Part shown: in pieces, positions 1 through 9,270 of the stretch
Numbering within the stretch: position 1 is the stretch's first letter
Layout of the letters: each line of letters begins with the position of its first letter
NCBI GenBank assembly: GCA_000701945.1
Contig: KL370841.1
Location: forward strand, 151,150-215,149
DNA length: 64,000 nucleotides
Reading direction: 5' to 3'
Source of the DNA: Anaerotruncus sp. MC2020
GTDB taxonomy: Bacteria; Bacillota; Clostridia; Oscillospirales; Ruminococcaceae
Position numbers and translations under genes: made by a program
Notes under the pieces: generated by a model
Databases searched by the model: none
The model's input: only the letters and a program-made list of their open reading frames with translations
What the model was told of the DNA's origin: nothing

Positions 1-705
1 AGCACTCACATCGACGCGCTGATGAGGTTCGTCGGCGAGCAGAAGTGCGGCTGCGGAATCGCCTTCGACGGAGCAGCTGAGCGATGCCTTGCCGTCGATG
101 AGAACGGCGCTATCGTGGACGGCGATATGATAGTAGCGATATGTGCCAAGGACATGAAGGAGCGCGGAAAGCTCAGCAATAACTCGATAATCTTCACGCA
201 GGCGAACAACCTCGGACTGCTTCAGTTCGCGCGCACGAACGGGATAGGCACGTCTGCCTCCTCGGCGGGCGAGCGCAGCATGATAAGGCGTATGCTCGAG
301 TGCGGATACAGCCTCGCGGGCGACCCCGCGGGACATATCCTCTTCCCCGATTTAGCGCCGTCTGCGGACGGTCAGCTCACGGGGATAATGCTCCTCGACG
401 CGCTGAAACGCTCGGGGAAGAAGCTCAGCGAGCTCGCCGCCGTAATTGAGAAGTGCCCGCAGGTAATGCTCAACGTGCCCATTGACAAGCGCTGCCGCGA
501 GGTGTGGAAAAACGACCGCGCCGTCACTGGCATCATCGACGAGTTCGAGCAGATACTCGGCGAGGAGGGCAGAGTCGTCGTCCGCGAGGTCGGCGCAGAG
601 CCCGTGATACGCATTATGATAGAGGGCAGGGACTTCACCACGATAAACACTATGGCGCTGCAAATTGCCGATACCATCAAGGACCGGCTTACCCTGCAGC
701 ATTAA
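1..705 (+). CDS. Degenerate phosphoglucosamine mutase paralogue (C-terminal part, 5' end outside window)
   Basis: The frame is open from base 1 and resembles the last ~235 residues of GlmM (alpha-D-phosphohexomutase family), which is present intact at 17631-19016. Aligned with that copy, every catalytic landmark visible here is altered. The metal loop DGDADR reads DGAAER, the sugar-binding GEQSGH reads GDPAGH, and the phosphate-binding RESGTEP reads REVGAEP. The catalytic serine lies outside the window. The fold seems kept (the LSELAA and PQV segments align without gaps), so a non-catalytic or altered-specificity protein is more likely than a pseudogene. It ends 12 bp before the methyltransferase and probably shares its mRNA. 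Homology is seen directly; loss of activity is inference. Confidence 0.8.
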   Translation, partial: STHIDALMRFVGEQKCGCGIAFDGAAERCLAVDENGAIVDGDMIVAICAKDMKERGKLSNNSIIFTQANNLGLLQFARTNGIGTSASSAGERSMIRRMLECGYSLAGDPAGHILFPDLAPSADGQLTGIMLLDALKRSGKKLSELAAVIEKCPQVMLNVPIDKRCREVWKNDRAVTGIIDEFEQILGEEGRVVVREVGAEPVIRIMIEGRDFTTINTMALQIADTIKDRLTLQH

Positions 706-717
706 GGAGTACATGAT

Positions 718-1584
718 TTGAGGACTGCAAGCAACTGGAAGGACTACGTTATACTCGATACATCGGACGGCGAAAAGCTCGAAAAATGGGGGAAGGTGTC
801 GCTCGTGCGACCCGACCCGCAGATAATATGGAAGACCGACAAGGCTGACCCGCTATGGCGCGGCGCGGACGGTCACTACCACCGCTCCAACAAGGGCGGC
901 GGCGAGTGGGAGTTCCGCAAGAGACTGCCCGAGAGCTGGAAGATAAGCTACGGGGCGCTGACGTTCAATATCCGTCCCACGGGCTTCAAGCATACGGGAC
1001 TCTTCCCCGAGCAAGCCGTCAACTGGGACTTTATGGCTGAAAAAATACGCGGCGCAGGACGTGAGATAAACGTCCTGAACCTTTTTGCCTACACGGGCGG
1101 CGCGACCCTCGCGTGTGCGGAGGCGGGCGCTAATGTCTGTCACGTCGATGCCTCGAAGGGAATGGTGCAGTGGGCGCGCGACAACGCCGCTGCATCGGGG
1201 CTCGCGGACAAGCCCATACGCTGGATTGTGGATGACTGCGAGAAGTTCATCGCGCGTGAGATCCGCCGCGGGCGCAAGTACGACGCCGTTATAATGGACC
1301 CGCCGAGCTACGGGCGCGGTCCCGGCGGCGAGGTGTGGAAGCTCGAGGACTGCGTGTACGACCTCGTGAAGCTGTGCTCGGGCGTGCTCTCGGACGAGCC
1401 GCTATTTTTCCTGATAAACAGCTATACAACGGGACTTTCGCCGTCGGTAATGGGCTATATTCTCGGAAGCGTGCTCACTGAAAAGTTCGGCGGCGAGGTC
1501 AGCTTCGACGAGATAGGACTGCCCGTGCAGTCCACGGGTATGACCCTGCCCTGCGGCTCGACCGCGATATGGCAGGCAGACTAA
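718..1584 (+). CDS. Class I SAM-dependent methyltransferase, RlmI/RlmK-like
   Basis: 288 residues. A Rossmann methyltransferase core is clear: motif I VLNLFAYTGGATLACAEAGA (about residue 120), the acidic loop HVDASKGMVQWARDN, and motif IV DPPSYGRGP, where DPPSY is typical of the 23S rRNA 5-methylcytosine RlmI family. The usual N-terminal PUA domain is missing, which fits the shorter SAM-dependent methyltransferase relatives whose substrate is not firmly known. The start is TTG at 718, because AGGAG lies 8 bp upstream and the nearby ATG at 713 meets a stop after two codons. It follows the GlmM paralogue closely. RNA is the likely substrate by family; the exact base is not inferable. Confidence 0.85.
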   Translation: MRTASNWKDYVILDTSDGEKLEKWGKVSLVRPDPQIIWKTDKADPLWRGADGHYHRSNKGGGEWEFRKRLPESWKISYGALTFNIRPTGFKHTGLFPEQAVNWDFMAEKIRGAGREINVLNLFAYTGGATLACAEAGANVCHVDASKGMVQWARDNAAASGLADKPIRWIVDDCEKFIAREIRRGRKYDAVIMDPPSYGRGPGGEVWKLEDCVYDLVKLCSGVLSDEPLFFLINSYTTGLSPSVMGYILGSVLTEKFGGEVSFDEIGLPVQSTGMTLPCGSTAIWQAD

Positions 1585-1627
1585 GGACAGATTTTACGGA
1601 GTATCAACAATAAAAGGAATAATAATT

Positions 1628-1831
1628 ATGGCAAAAGGTGAAAGATTCATAAAGGTGTATTCACAGGGAACGTTTTCGGTTTCACAGATATGGGTGGACA
1701 AAGAAACAGGTGTAAACTATTTCTATCATGAGGACGGTTATTCGGGCGGACTGACTCCGCTTCTCGACAAAGAGGGAAAGCCTGTAATATCAGATCCTGA
1801 GGAGATAGAAAAAATAAGAAATAAGGACTGA
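1628..1831 (+). CDS. DUF6440-like small protein
   Basis: 67 residues, no signal peptide or membrane segment. The sequence has the pattern of the DUF6440 family, a short basic N-terminus (KGERFIKVYSQG) followed by DKETGVNYFYHEDGYSGGLTPLLDKEGKP. Function is unknown; proteins of this type are common as single small genes in Firmicutes. It stops 1 bp before ecfA1, and its last codons (AAGGACTG) supply the Shine-Dalgarno for ecfA1, so the two are probably co-transcribed. The family name is from memory of the motif. Confidence 0.7.
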   Translation: MAKGERFIKVYSQGTFSVSQIWVDKETGVNYFYHEDGYSGGLTPLLDKEGKPVISDPEEIEKIRNKD

Positions 1832-1832
1832 T

Positions 1833-2699
1833 ATGGAAAACATAATCGAAATAAGCGGTCTGCACTTCAGCTACCCCGCGGACGACGGCAAGGAAGCCGC
1901 GGAAGTGCTGAAGGGTATCGACCTCACTATAAAAGAAGGCGAATTCGTCGCCGTGCTCGGACACAACGGCTCGGGCAAGTCCACTCTCGCCAAGCATATC
2001 AACGCGATACTGCTCCCCACCGAGGGAAAGGTCGTCGTCGGAGGCATAGACACCGCTGATGAAGCCCGTATCTTCGAGCTTCGCCAGTGCGCGGGCATGG
2101 TCTTCCAGAACCCCGACAACCAGATAGTTTCCTCCGTCGTCGAGGAAGACGTGGCGTTCGCGCTCGAGAACCTCGGCGTTCCCTACGAGGAGATGAGGCG
2201 GCGCGTGGACGACGCGCTCAAAGCCGTCAATATGTACGACTACCGCCAGCACTCCCCCAGCCAGCTCTCGGGCGGTCAGAAGCAGCGTATCGCTATCGCG
2301 GGCATCATCGCCATGCAGCCGAGGTGCATAATCCTCGACGAGCCCACCGCCATGCTCGACCCGCAGGGCAGAAAAGAGGTCATGGCTACTATCCGCAGAA
2401 TGAACCGCGAGCAGGGCATCACTATCGTGCTCATCACCCACTATATGGACGAGGCGGCGCAGTGCGACCGCGTTGTCGTCATGGACAAGGGCACCATTGC
2501 TCTCGATGACACTCCCCGCGAGGTCTTCTCGCACGTCGAGCGCGTCATGGAGATAGGGCTCGACGTCCCGCAGGTGACCGAGCTCGCGTGGGAGCTCCGC
2601 AAGGCGGGCTGCGATATCCCGCAGGACATCATCACCGAGCAGGAGTGCGTTGAGGCAATTCAGAAATTATTCGCGCAGAATAAAGCTATTAGCCGTTAG
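1833..2699 (+). CDS. ecfA1: Energy-coupling factor transporter ATPase EcfA1
   Basis: 288-residue ABC ATPase of the ECF (CbiO) type. Walker A GHNGSGKST at 43-51, Q-loop VFQNPDNQIV near 90, signature LSGGQKQR at 145-152, Walker B CIILDEPTAMLDP near 165-175 and an H-loop ITHYMDEA. The FQNPDNQI Q-loop and the C-terminal GLDVPQVTELAWEL segment are typical of EcfA subunits. It forms the membrane-bound energising module with EcfA2 and EcfT encoded just downstream. No substrate-binding S component is adjacent, so this is a group II shared module serving vitamin or metal S components encoded elsewhere. Confidence 0.95.
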   Translation: MENIIEISGLHFSYPADDGKEAAEVLKGIDLTIKEGEFVAVLGHNGSGKSTLAKHINAILLPTEGKVVVGGIDTADEARIFELRQCAGMVFQNPDNQIVSSVVEEDVAFALENLGVPYEEMRRRVDDALKAVNMYDYRQHSPSQLSGGQKQRIAIAGIIAMQPRCIILDEPTAMLDPQGRKEVMATIRRMNREQGITIVLITHYMDEAAQCDRVVVMDKGTIALDDTPREVFSHVERVMEIGLDVPQVTELAWELRKAGCDIPQDIITEQECVEAIQKLFAQNKAISR

Positions 2700-2728
2700 C
2701 TAATGGCTAATAGTTCAACATAAAATGC

Positions 2729-2756
2729 GGGACGTCGAGGACGCCGTCCCCTACAA
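2729..2756. repeat. Half of a TTGTAGGGG-type repeat between ecfA1 and ecfA2
   Basis: The spacer holds a hairpin (GGGACG 2729-2734 with CGTCCC 2745-2750) that ends in CCCCTACAA, the same terminus as the elements at 23695-23766 and 61381-61532. No left TTGTAGGGG end is visible. Just before it (2691-2715) is a GTTAGCTAATGGCTAATAG stretch that recurs between grpE and dnaK. Confidence 0.5.
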
Positions 2757-2774
2757 TAGAAAGAGGTATGACAA

Positions 2775-3647
2775 TTGGCAATTCTTGAGACCCAGCAGCT
2801 CACATATACCTACAGTATCGGCTCGCCGTTCGAGAAGACAGCGGTCGACCACGTAGACCTCAAAATCGAAGAAGGCGAAATGGTGGGCGTTATGGGTCAC
2901 ACAGGCTCGGGCAAGTCCACGCTGATACAGCATTTCAACGGTCTGCTCCGCCCGACCTCGGGCAAGGTACTGCTCGACGGGCAGGACATCTGGGCGGACA
3001 AGAAAAAGATACGCGACGTCCGCTTTCAGGTCGGGCTCGTATTCCAGTACCCCGAGTACCAGATATTCGAGGAGACCGTCTTCAAGGATATAGCGTTCGG
3101 ACCGCGAAATATGGGGCTCGACGAAAAGGAGATAAAGCGCCGCGTCCTCGAGACTGCGCACGATATCGGCTTGAAGGAGGAGCTCCTCAAGCGCTCGCCG
3201 TTCGAGCTCTCGGGCGGACAGAAGCGCCGCGTTGCTATCGCGGGAGTCATGGCTATGGAGCCGAAGGTGCTCATTCTCGACGAGCCTACGGCGGGTCTCG
3301 ACCCCGCAGGAAGGGACAAGATACTCGCCCACATCAAGGCTTACCACGAACGCAGGAAGAACACTATCCTCATCGTATCGCACAGCATGGAGGACATCGC
3401 GGGCTTCGCGGACAAGATACTCGTCATGAACAAGGCAAAGCTCTTCTGCTACGACGACACCGAAAAAGTCTTCGGCAGGGCGGAGGAGATATCCGAGATA
3501 GGGCTCGACGTCCCGCAGATAACAAAGGTGTTCGTGGAGCTGAAAAAACAGGGGCTCGACTTCGGCAAGGAGGTCTACACCGTGCCGTATGCGCGCGACC
3601 TGCTGCTGAAGCACCTGCACGGAAAGGCAGGTGACGGGCAGTGCTGA
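2775..3647 (+). CDS. ecfA2: Energy-coupling factor transporter ATPase EcfA2
   Basis: 290-residue partner ATPase of EcfA1. Walker A GHTGSGKST at 41-49, Q-loop VFQYPEYQIFEETV near 90, signature LSGGQKRR at 145-152, Walker B KVLILDEPTAGLDP near 165. The FQYPEYQIFEETV Q-loop distinguishes EcfA2 from EcfA1. The start is TTG at 2775, with AAAGAGG 8 bp upstream; the ATG seven bases earlier is in another frame and ends after six codons. It overlaps ecfT by 7 bp (GTGCTGA), indicating translational coupling. Conserved order ecfA1-ecfA2-ecfT supports the call. Confidence 0.95.
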   Translation: MAILETQQLTYTYSIGSPFEKTAVDHVDLKIEEGEMVGVMGHTGSGKSTLIQHFNGLLRPTSGKVLLDGQDIWADKKKIRDVRFQVGLVFQYPEYQIFEETVFKDIAFGPRNMGLDEKEIKRRVLETAHDIGLKEELLKRSPFELSGGQKRRVAIAGVMAMEPKVLILDEPTAGLDPAGRDKILAHIKAYHERRKNTILIVSHSMEDIAGFADKILVMNKAKLFCYDDTEKVFGRAEEISEIGLDVPQITKVFVELKKQGLDFGKEVYTVPYARDLLLKHLHGKAGDGQC

Positions 3648-4459
3648 GAGACGTTACCATAGGACAGTATTTCCCAGGGAATAGCCTGATACACCGCCTC
3701 GACCCGCGCTTCAAGATAGTCATCACACTGATATACATTCTCATGCTCTTTACGGGCAGCAACGTGGTGTGCCTCGCGGTCGGAGCCGTATACACGCTCA
3801 TCGCGATATATCTCTCGCGGATACCGCTGAAAATGTTCTGGAAGAGCGTTAAGCCGCTGCTGCCGTTCCTGCTGATAACGGCGCTGCTGAATATCCTCCT
3901 CGTGGACAGCGGCGATGTGGTCTTCAAGTGGAAATTCCTGAAAATCACCACGGGCGGCATAAACATCAGCGTCTTTATGATAATAAGGATAGTCCTGCTC
4001 ATCATGGGCAGCTCGCTGCTGACCTATACCACCTCCCCCATTACGCTGACGGACGCGATAGAACGCCTGTTATCGCCGCTCAAGCTGCTGAAATTCCCCG
4101 TGCATGAGCTCGCGATGATGATGTCGATAGCTCTGCGCTTCGTGCCGACCCTCATCGAGGAGACCGACAAGATAATGTCCGCGCAGAAGGCGAGAGGCGC
4201 CGAGATAGACACGGGCAGCTTCATGACAAGAGCAAAAAATATGATATCCATACTCGTGCCGCTGTTCATATCGTCGTTCAGGCGTGCGGACGAGCTCGCG
4301 ACGGCTATGGAGTGCCGCTGCTACAACGGCGGCGAGGGGCGCACCCGTCTGCGGCAGCTCAAGGCTGCTCCGCGCGATGTCGTAGCGCTGATAATAACGA
4401 TAATGTTCTATGCGGCGGCAATCGCCGTGAGCATAGTATACAAGCAGCTGACAAAATGA
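3641..4459 (+). CDS. ecfT: Energy-coupling factor transmembrane protein EcfT
   Basis: 272 residues, several hydrophobic helices, GTG start inside the end of ecfA2. EcfT carries two coupling motifs contacting the ATPases; here ARGAEID (in SAQKARGAEID) and AMECRCY are seen, the second being the ECR variant of the usual EAR. The N-terminal YFPGNSLIHRLDPRFKI is a strong family signature. It anchors EcfA1/A2 and recruits interchangeable S components. In related Firmicutes truA follows directly; here a YfhO gene lies between. Confidence 0.95.
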   Translation: MLRDVTIGQYFPGNSLIHRLDPRFKIVITLIYILMLFTGSNVVCLAVGAVYTLIAIYLSRIPLKMFWKSVKPLLPFLLITALLNILLVDSGDVVFKWKFLKITTGGINISVFMIIRIVLLIMGSSLLTYTTSPITLTDAIERLLSPLKLLKFPVHELAMMMSIALRFVPTLIEETDKIMSAQKARGAEIDTGSFMTRAKNMISILVPLFISSFRRADELATAMECRCYNGGEGRTRLRQLKAAPRDVVALIITIMFYAAAIAVSIVYKQLTK

Positions 4460-4505
4460 TACCGAATATAAACGTTGTAATAAGAGAGAAACAAAGGGAA
4501 CTTAA

Positions 4506-7286
4506 ATGAGACGCAATGTAAAAAAGTCTGCCCGCGAGATGTATGAGAGATTCAGAAAAAGCAGAGCGGGCGGCATTCTCTACGACAAGGGCGTGCTCTA
4601 TTTCGCGCTCGCCTTTATCATCCCGTCGGTGCTCATGCTCATAGGCTTCGGTCAGAAGGGCATACACCCCTTCGGGAACCAGCAGATGCTCGTCGTTGAC
4701 CTGTGGCACCAGTACTACCCCTTCTTCCGCGTGATGAGCGAGAAGCTCAGAACAGGCGGGTCGTTCCTGTACTCATGGCAGAACGGCATGGGTACAAACT
4801 TCCTGTCGCTCATATCCTACTACGAGGCGAGCCCGCTCAACCTGCTCTCAGTATTCACGCCGAACTCCGCCACCCGCGACGCTCTGACGTTCATACTCGT
4901 GGCGAAGATAGGCTTCGCGGGAGCGTTCTGCTCCTGCTTCCTGCGCTATACCTACAAGCGCCGCGACTTCTCAATTGTCGTGTTTTCGTCGATGTTCGCG
5001 CTGTGCAGCTATATGCTCGGCTACTACTGGAACGTCATGTGGTTCGATACCATAGCGCTGTTCCCGCTCGTGATGACGGGCGTGGTCGCGATATGCCGCG
5101 AGAAAAAGTGGAAGCTCTACACCCTCGCGCTCGCTCTGTCGCTGATATCCAACTACTACGTCGGCTACTTCACCTGCGTGTTCACGCTGTTCGCATTCCT
5201 CGCGGCGGCAGTCATCGAGTGCAAAGGCGTCAGGGACTTCTTCATCAAGCTCTGGCTCATCATACGCTCCTCAGTCATCGGCATAGCGCTCGGAGCCTTC
5301 ATGCTCCTGCCCGCATACGAGGGCTTGAAGCTCACCTACAGCATAAACAACAAATTCCCCGATAAGCTCCGCTGGTACGAGAAATGGTACGACATCATCG
5401 CCAACCTCATCTCCTACAGCGAGCCCGCAAAAAAAGAGGGTCTCCCCAACTTCGCGTGCGGTATGCTCGCAGTGGTGCTGTTCGGAGTCTTCCTCTTCTC
5501 GGCAGGGATAAAGCTCCGCGAGAAGATAGCGCTGACCTCACTGCTCGCGCTCATATTCGTCAGCTGTGACCTCAACGTGCTCAACTTTATCTGGCACGGC
5601 TTCCACACGACGAATCAGATACCCTACCGCTTTGCATTCATCTTCTGCTTCGTGCTCATTGCGGCGGCATACCGCGCGTACGACGTCATGACCGCGAAGG
5701 GGATACGTATATATCAGCTATTCCTGCTTGTGCCCGCGCCCGCGCTCGTCATCGGACTGAACGTGTGGAAGACGGTCAAGGCGCAGGACGGCTTCCCGAA
5801 TGAGAAGGCTGTCCGCGCGTCGCTGTTCATCGCGGGAGCTTACCTGCTCATATTCACCGCGGGAAGGCTCTTCCCGTTCAATGGCAGGCTCATGCGCAGG
5901 AGCGTGATAAATGCCGCGCTCACGGCCGCCGTTATCGCGGAGCTCACGAGCAATACCATTATCGGCGTAAAGACGGTCGGCTCGTCGAGCTACACCTCCT
6001 ACCCGTATCTGAACGACAGCGTTCAGAAGCTCCTCGGCGTCATGCGCGAGGACGACGACAACCTCTTCTCGCGCACCGAGATGACCTCGACCTACACCCT
6101 CAACGACAGTTCGCTCTACGGCTACTACGGCGTATCGCAGTTCTCGTCGTCCGCAAACGTATCGGTAACGAGGTATTTCCGAAAGCTCGGGCTGTACGCC
6201 TCAGAGGCGGGCAACCGCTACTACTACCGCAATTCCACGCCGCTGGTCAACGACCTGCTCGGCATAAACTACATCATTTCCAAGAGCAGTGCGCTCAATA
6301 ACAGCGAGATGTCCCTCGAGCACATCGCAGAGGACGGCTCGTCGCACCTCTACAGGAGCAAGTACCCGATGTCCATCGGCTTCATGATGGACAGCGACGT
6401 GCTCAGGCTCGAGCTCGCCGCCGCTGACAACCCATTCGAGTTCCAGAACGACATAGTCATGCTCGGCACGGGCACAAAGCAGGGCATATTCACGCGCAGA
6501 CAGCTCAGCGACGTGTCCTATGCCAACGCCGAGGGGGTGAAGAGCGAATTCGGCTCGTACAGCTACAGCGTCATCGACCCGAACGAAAAGGCGTCCGCGA
6601 CACTTACCTATGACGGCACTGCGGGGGGCTACCTCTACGGCTATACCAAGAGCGGGTCGGCTGAAACGATAGACGTAAAATGCGACGGCGTGACCGCAGA
6701 CAGCGGCATCTCCGCGGACGACTACCCAATAGCCTTCCCCATGGGCAACGGTCAGGAGGGAAGCACTTTCGAGGCGACCCTCAACTTCGAGGAGAATAAG
6801 TCCTCGGGCTCGTTCAGTATGCAGGTCTACTCCCTCGATGAGGAGGCGTTCGACATGGCGTACAGCGAGTTCGCCGACGAACAGCTCGTGCTGACAGAGT
6901 TCTCGGATACGAAGCTCAAGGGCAGGATAAACGTCAAGAAGCGCGGTATACTCTACCTCGCGATACCATATGAGCGCGGCTGGAGCGTATTTGTCGACGG
7001 CAAGCGCGTCTCGACGACAAAGGTGTTCGACGCCATGCTCGGCGCGGAGATAGGTCCGGGTGAGCACGAGGTCGAGCTGAGATACTTCCCCGACGGGTTC
7101 GGCAAGGGCATCGTCATCAGCGTATCGGCGGCGATAGCGTTCCTGCTCCTGCTCTCAGCCGACAACGCAAGAAAAAAACGCAGGAGAGCCCGCCTTGCGG
7201 CAGCTCTGCCCGCGGAGAACGATAACGAAACGGAAGATGTGAAAAATGAGGAACCTCAAGGTGATGACCGCCTACCGCGGGACTAA
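4506..7286 (+). CDS. YfhO family membrane protein
   Basis: 926 residues. The N-terminal half has about a dozen hydrophobic helices, with the family hallmark in the first loop (VDLWHQYYPFF, then LYSWQNGMGTNF and the YYEASPLNLL segment). A long extracytoplasmic region (about 480-860) follows, then one last helix and a basic-acidic cytoplasmic tail. YfhO relatives are GT-C-like polytopic proteins; B. subtilis YfhO glycosylates lipoteichoic acid, so modification of an envelope polymer is the best guess. The AAAGGGA site 7 bp upstream supports the ATG. Its 3' end overlaps truA by 41 bp in another frame. Confidence 0.9.
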   Translation: MRRNVKKSAREMYERFRKSRAGGILYDKGVLYFALAFIIPSVLMLIGFGQKGIHPFGNQQMLVVDLWHQYYPFFRVMSEKLRTGGSFLYSWQNGMGTNFLSLISYYEASPLNLLSVFTPNSATRDALTFILVAKIGFAGAFCSCFLRYTYKRRDFSIVVFSSMFALCSYMLGYYWNVMWFDTIALFPLVMTGVVAICREKKWKLYTLALALSLISNYYVGYFTCVFTLFAFLAAAVIECKGVRDFFIKLWLIIRSSVIGIALGAFMLLPAYEGLKLTYSINNKFPDKLRWYEKWYDIIANLISYSEPAKKEGLPNFACGMLAVVLFGVFLFSAGIKLREKIALTSLLALIFVSCDLNVLNFIWHGFHTTNQIPYRFAFIFCFVLIAAAYRAYDVMTAKGIRIYQLFLLVPAPALVIGLNVWKTVKAQDGFPNEKAVRASLFIAGAYLLIFTAGRLFPFNGRLMRRSVINAALTAAVIAELTSNTIIGVKTVGSSSYTSYPYLNDSVQKLLGVMREDDDNLFSRTEMTSTYTLNDSSLYGYYGVSQFSSSANVSVTRYFRKLGLYASEAGNRYYYRNSTPLVNDLLGINYIISKSSALNNSEMSLEHIAEDGSSHLYRSKYPMSIGFMMDSDVLRLELAAADNPFEFQNDIVMLGTGTKQGIFTRRQLSDVSYANAEGVKSEFGSYSYSVIDPNEKASATLTYDGTAGGYLYGYTKSGSAETIDVKCDGVTADSGISADDYPIAFPMGNGQEGSTFEATLNFEENKSSGSFSMQVYSLDEEAFDMAYSEFADEQLVLTEFSDTKLKGRINVKKRGILYLAIPYERGWSVFVDGKRVSTTKVFDAMLGAEIGPGEHEVELRYFPDGFGKGIVISVSAAIAFLLLLSADNARKKRRRARLAAALPAENDNETEDVKNEEPQGDDRLPRD

Positions 7287-8001
7287 ATACCACGGCTTTC
7301 AGCGGCAGACAAACGCCGTTACCGTGCAGGAGGTGCTCGAGAGAGCCGTGTCAAAGGTGCTGAATGAGCCCGTGACCATCATCGGCTGCTCGCGCACCGA
7401 TACGGGAGTACACGCCAATAATTTCTGCTTCAACGTCAAGACCGAAAGCAATATCCGCACGCTCGGCTTCTGTCGGGGCGTCAACGGCGAGCTCCCCGAC
7501 GATATATCCATTCTCTCCTGCGAGGACGTGCCGCTCGATTTCCACGCGCGGTACGACTGCAAGGGCAAGGAGTATATCTACAGGATGCACTGCCGCGAGT
7601 CGAAGGACCCGTTCTCCGCTGACCTCGCATTCCACTACAGGCGGCGCTTCGATATCGAAAGGGCGCGGGCGGCGGCGGCTTGCCTCGTCGGAACTCACGA
7701 TTTTGCGTCGTTTTGTGCCGATTGTACAAACGTATCAACAACTGTGCGAACAATTTATTCCCTTGAAATAGAAAATAGTGGTGATTCCGTGATAATGCTT
7801 GTAAAAGGGAATGGTTTTCTGTATAATATGATTAGGATAATAGCGGGTACTCTGCTCGATATCAACGAGGGCAAGATAGCTCCCGAGGATATGCCTGCGA
7901 TACTCGCCGCAAGAGACCGCCTCCGCGCGGGCAGGACCGCAATGGCGCACGGACTCTACCTCAACCGCGTGTTCTACTCCGAGGAGGAATTGCTCGGATA
8001 A
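7246..8001 (+). CDS. truA: tRNA pseudouridine(38-40) synthase TruA
   Basis: 251 residues, full length. The RGTKYHGFQRQ N-terminus, the catalytic loop GCSRTDTGVHA with Asp52 as the nucleophile, and the IVKGNGFLYNMIRI-like segment (LVKGNGFLYNMIRI) are all present. It isomerises uridines 38-40 in the anticodon arm of many tRNAs. The ATG at 7246 gives the standard N-terminus although it overlaps the YfhO gene; only a weak GGAAG precedes it, so translation is probably coupled. It is usually the gene after ecfT in Firmicutes. Confidence 0.95.
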   Translation: MRNLKVMTAYRGTKYHGFQRQTNAVTVQEVLERAVSKVLNEPVTIIGCSRTDTGVHANNFCFNVKTESNIRTLGFCRGVNGELPDDISILSCEDVPLDFHARYDCKGKEYIYRMHCRESKDPFSADLAFHYRRRFDIERARAAAACLVGTHDFASFCADCTNVSTTVRTIYSLEIENSGDSVIMLVKGNGFLYNMIRIIAGTLLDINEGKIAPEDMPAILAARDRLRAGRTAMAHGLYLNRVFYSEEELLG

Positions 8002-8103
8002 ATGCGCTGTTTGTAATTATTTGGAAGAATACCCGTAATTATGCATGGCAAATTACGAATACTACTATATACAGGGAACGGAACAAAATGAGGAGGCAAT
8101 GTA

Positions 8104-9270
8104 ATGCCAATGTATGACGCCAACGATATCGTTGAGCAGAAAAACAGGGATAAACGAAGAAAACGGCTAACAAAGCTGCTTATCATACTCGCGCTCGTAT
8201 CAGCCGCTGCTGCGCTCTATTTCACGCAGGAGCTATGGATGCCGAAGCTGCGGGGACTCGGTACCCAATACAAGACCATAGTCAACGACGGCCGCCTCGC
8301 CGAGGGAAACTTCCCCATAGAGATAAACGGCGGTGCGCAGTATCAACTGAGCTGCTCGAACGAAAATGTTATCGTTATGAGCGACTCCTACATATACTTC
8401 TATAACGAGGAGGGCGGAGAGCTGAAACGCCGTCAGCACGCGCTGACTAATGCTGTAATGGAAGCCGCGAACGGAAGAGCGCTCCTCTTCGAGAGCGGCG
8501 GCACGGAGTTCAGCGTAGAGGACAGGTCGGGAGTTCTGTATACGAACAAGCTCGACAAGAATATAATGTTTGCAAGGCTCAGCAAGGAGGGCTATACCGC
8601 TGTTGTGACGACCTCCGACAACTACGACTGCGAGATATTCGTCTACGACCGCAGAGGCAAAGAGATATACAAGCGAAAATGCGTCGAGCGCGTGAACGAT
8701 ATCAGCTTCGAGGAGGGCAGCAAGGGCTGCGTTATCAGCTACTTCTACGCCGAGAACGGCGCGCTCGTCACCTCCGTGCAGGAGGCGAGCTTCACCGAGG
8801 ACAAGGAGAAGTGGAACTCCCCAGGACTCGATACGCTCGGTCTCGACGTCTACAACTTCGACGACGGTGCGTTCGTCTTGGGCATGGACGCGTGCGGATA
8901 TGTCGACAGCAAGGGTCAGATAAGCTCGTTCTACCGCTATGAGGGCGACTTTGCGGGAGGCGCGAGCGAGGACGGCAAGTCTGCCGTGATAATCAACAGC
9001 GACGACAGGCGCCGCTATGAAATGGCACTCTTCAAGGACGGCAGCTCCGAGCCTACCGTGCTCGAGTTCGACAGCCCGCTCATCGACGTCACTGTCGAGG
9101 ACGGTCTCGCCTTCGTCATGAAAAAGGACGCTGTGCTCGCCTACGACTTCACGGGCAAGCTGCGCTCCACCGCGACCGTAAACGATTCGTACACGGGTTT
9201 CGTAAGAAGCGAAAACTACGTATACCTGAAAAGCTACAATAAAATAGACAGGATCAACTACGAAAGCTGA
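8104..9270 (+). CDS. DUF5711-like membrane-anchored protein
   Basis: 388 residues with a basic cytoplasmic start (RDKRRKRLTK), one transmembrane helix at about 25-41 and a large outside domain. That domain has repeated beta-type stretches such as NVIVMSDSYIYFYNEEGGEL and AVVTTSDNYDCEIFVYDRRG, suggesting a beta-propeller. This is the layout of DUF5711 proteins of clostridia. The function is unknown. A strong GAGGAGG precedes the ATG. It sits upstream of a CvpA-like protein and clpE, probably in one transcription unit. Confidence 0.75.
   Translation: MPMYDANDIVEQKNRDKRRKRLTKLLIILALVSAAAALYFTQELWMPKLRGLGTQYKTIVNDGRLAEGNFPIEINGGAQYQLSCSNENVIVMSDSYIYFYNEEGGELKRRQHALTNAVMEAANGRALLFESGGTEFSVEDRSGVLYTNKLDKNIMFARLSKEGYTAVVTTSDNYDCEIFVYDRRGKEIYKRKCVERVNDISFEEGSKGCVISYFYAENGALVTSVQEASFTEDKEKWNSPGLDTLGLDVYNFDDGAFVLGMDACGYVDSKGQISSFYRYEGDFAGGASEDGKSAVIINSDDRRRYEMALFKDGSSEPTVLEFDSPLIDVTVEDGLAFVMKKDAVLAYDFTGKLRSTATVNDSYTGFVRSENYVYLKSYNKIDRINYES

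Noticed and set aside
1833-4459. Cobalt- or nickel-specific transporter
   Set aside because: The ATPases resemble CbiO but no CbiM/N-type substrate component is present; a shared vitamin-type ECF module fits better.
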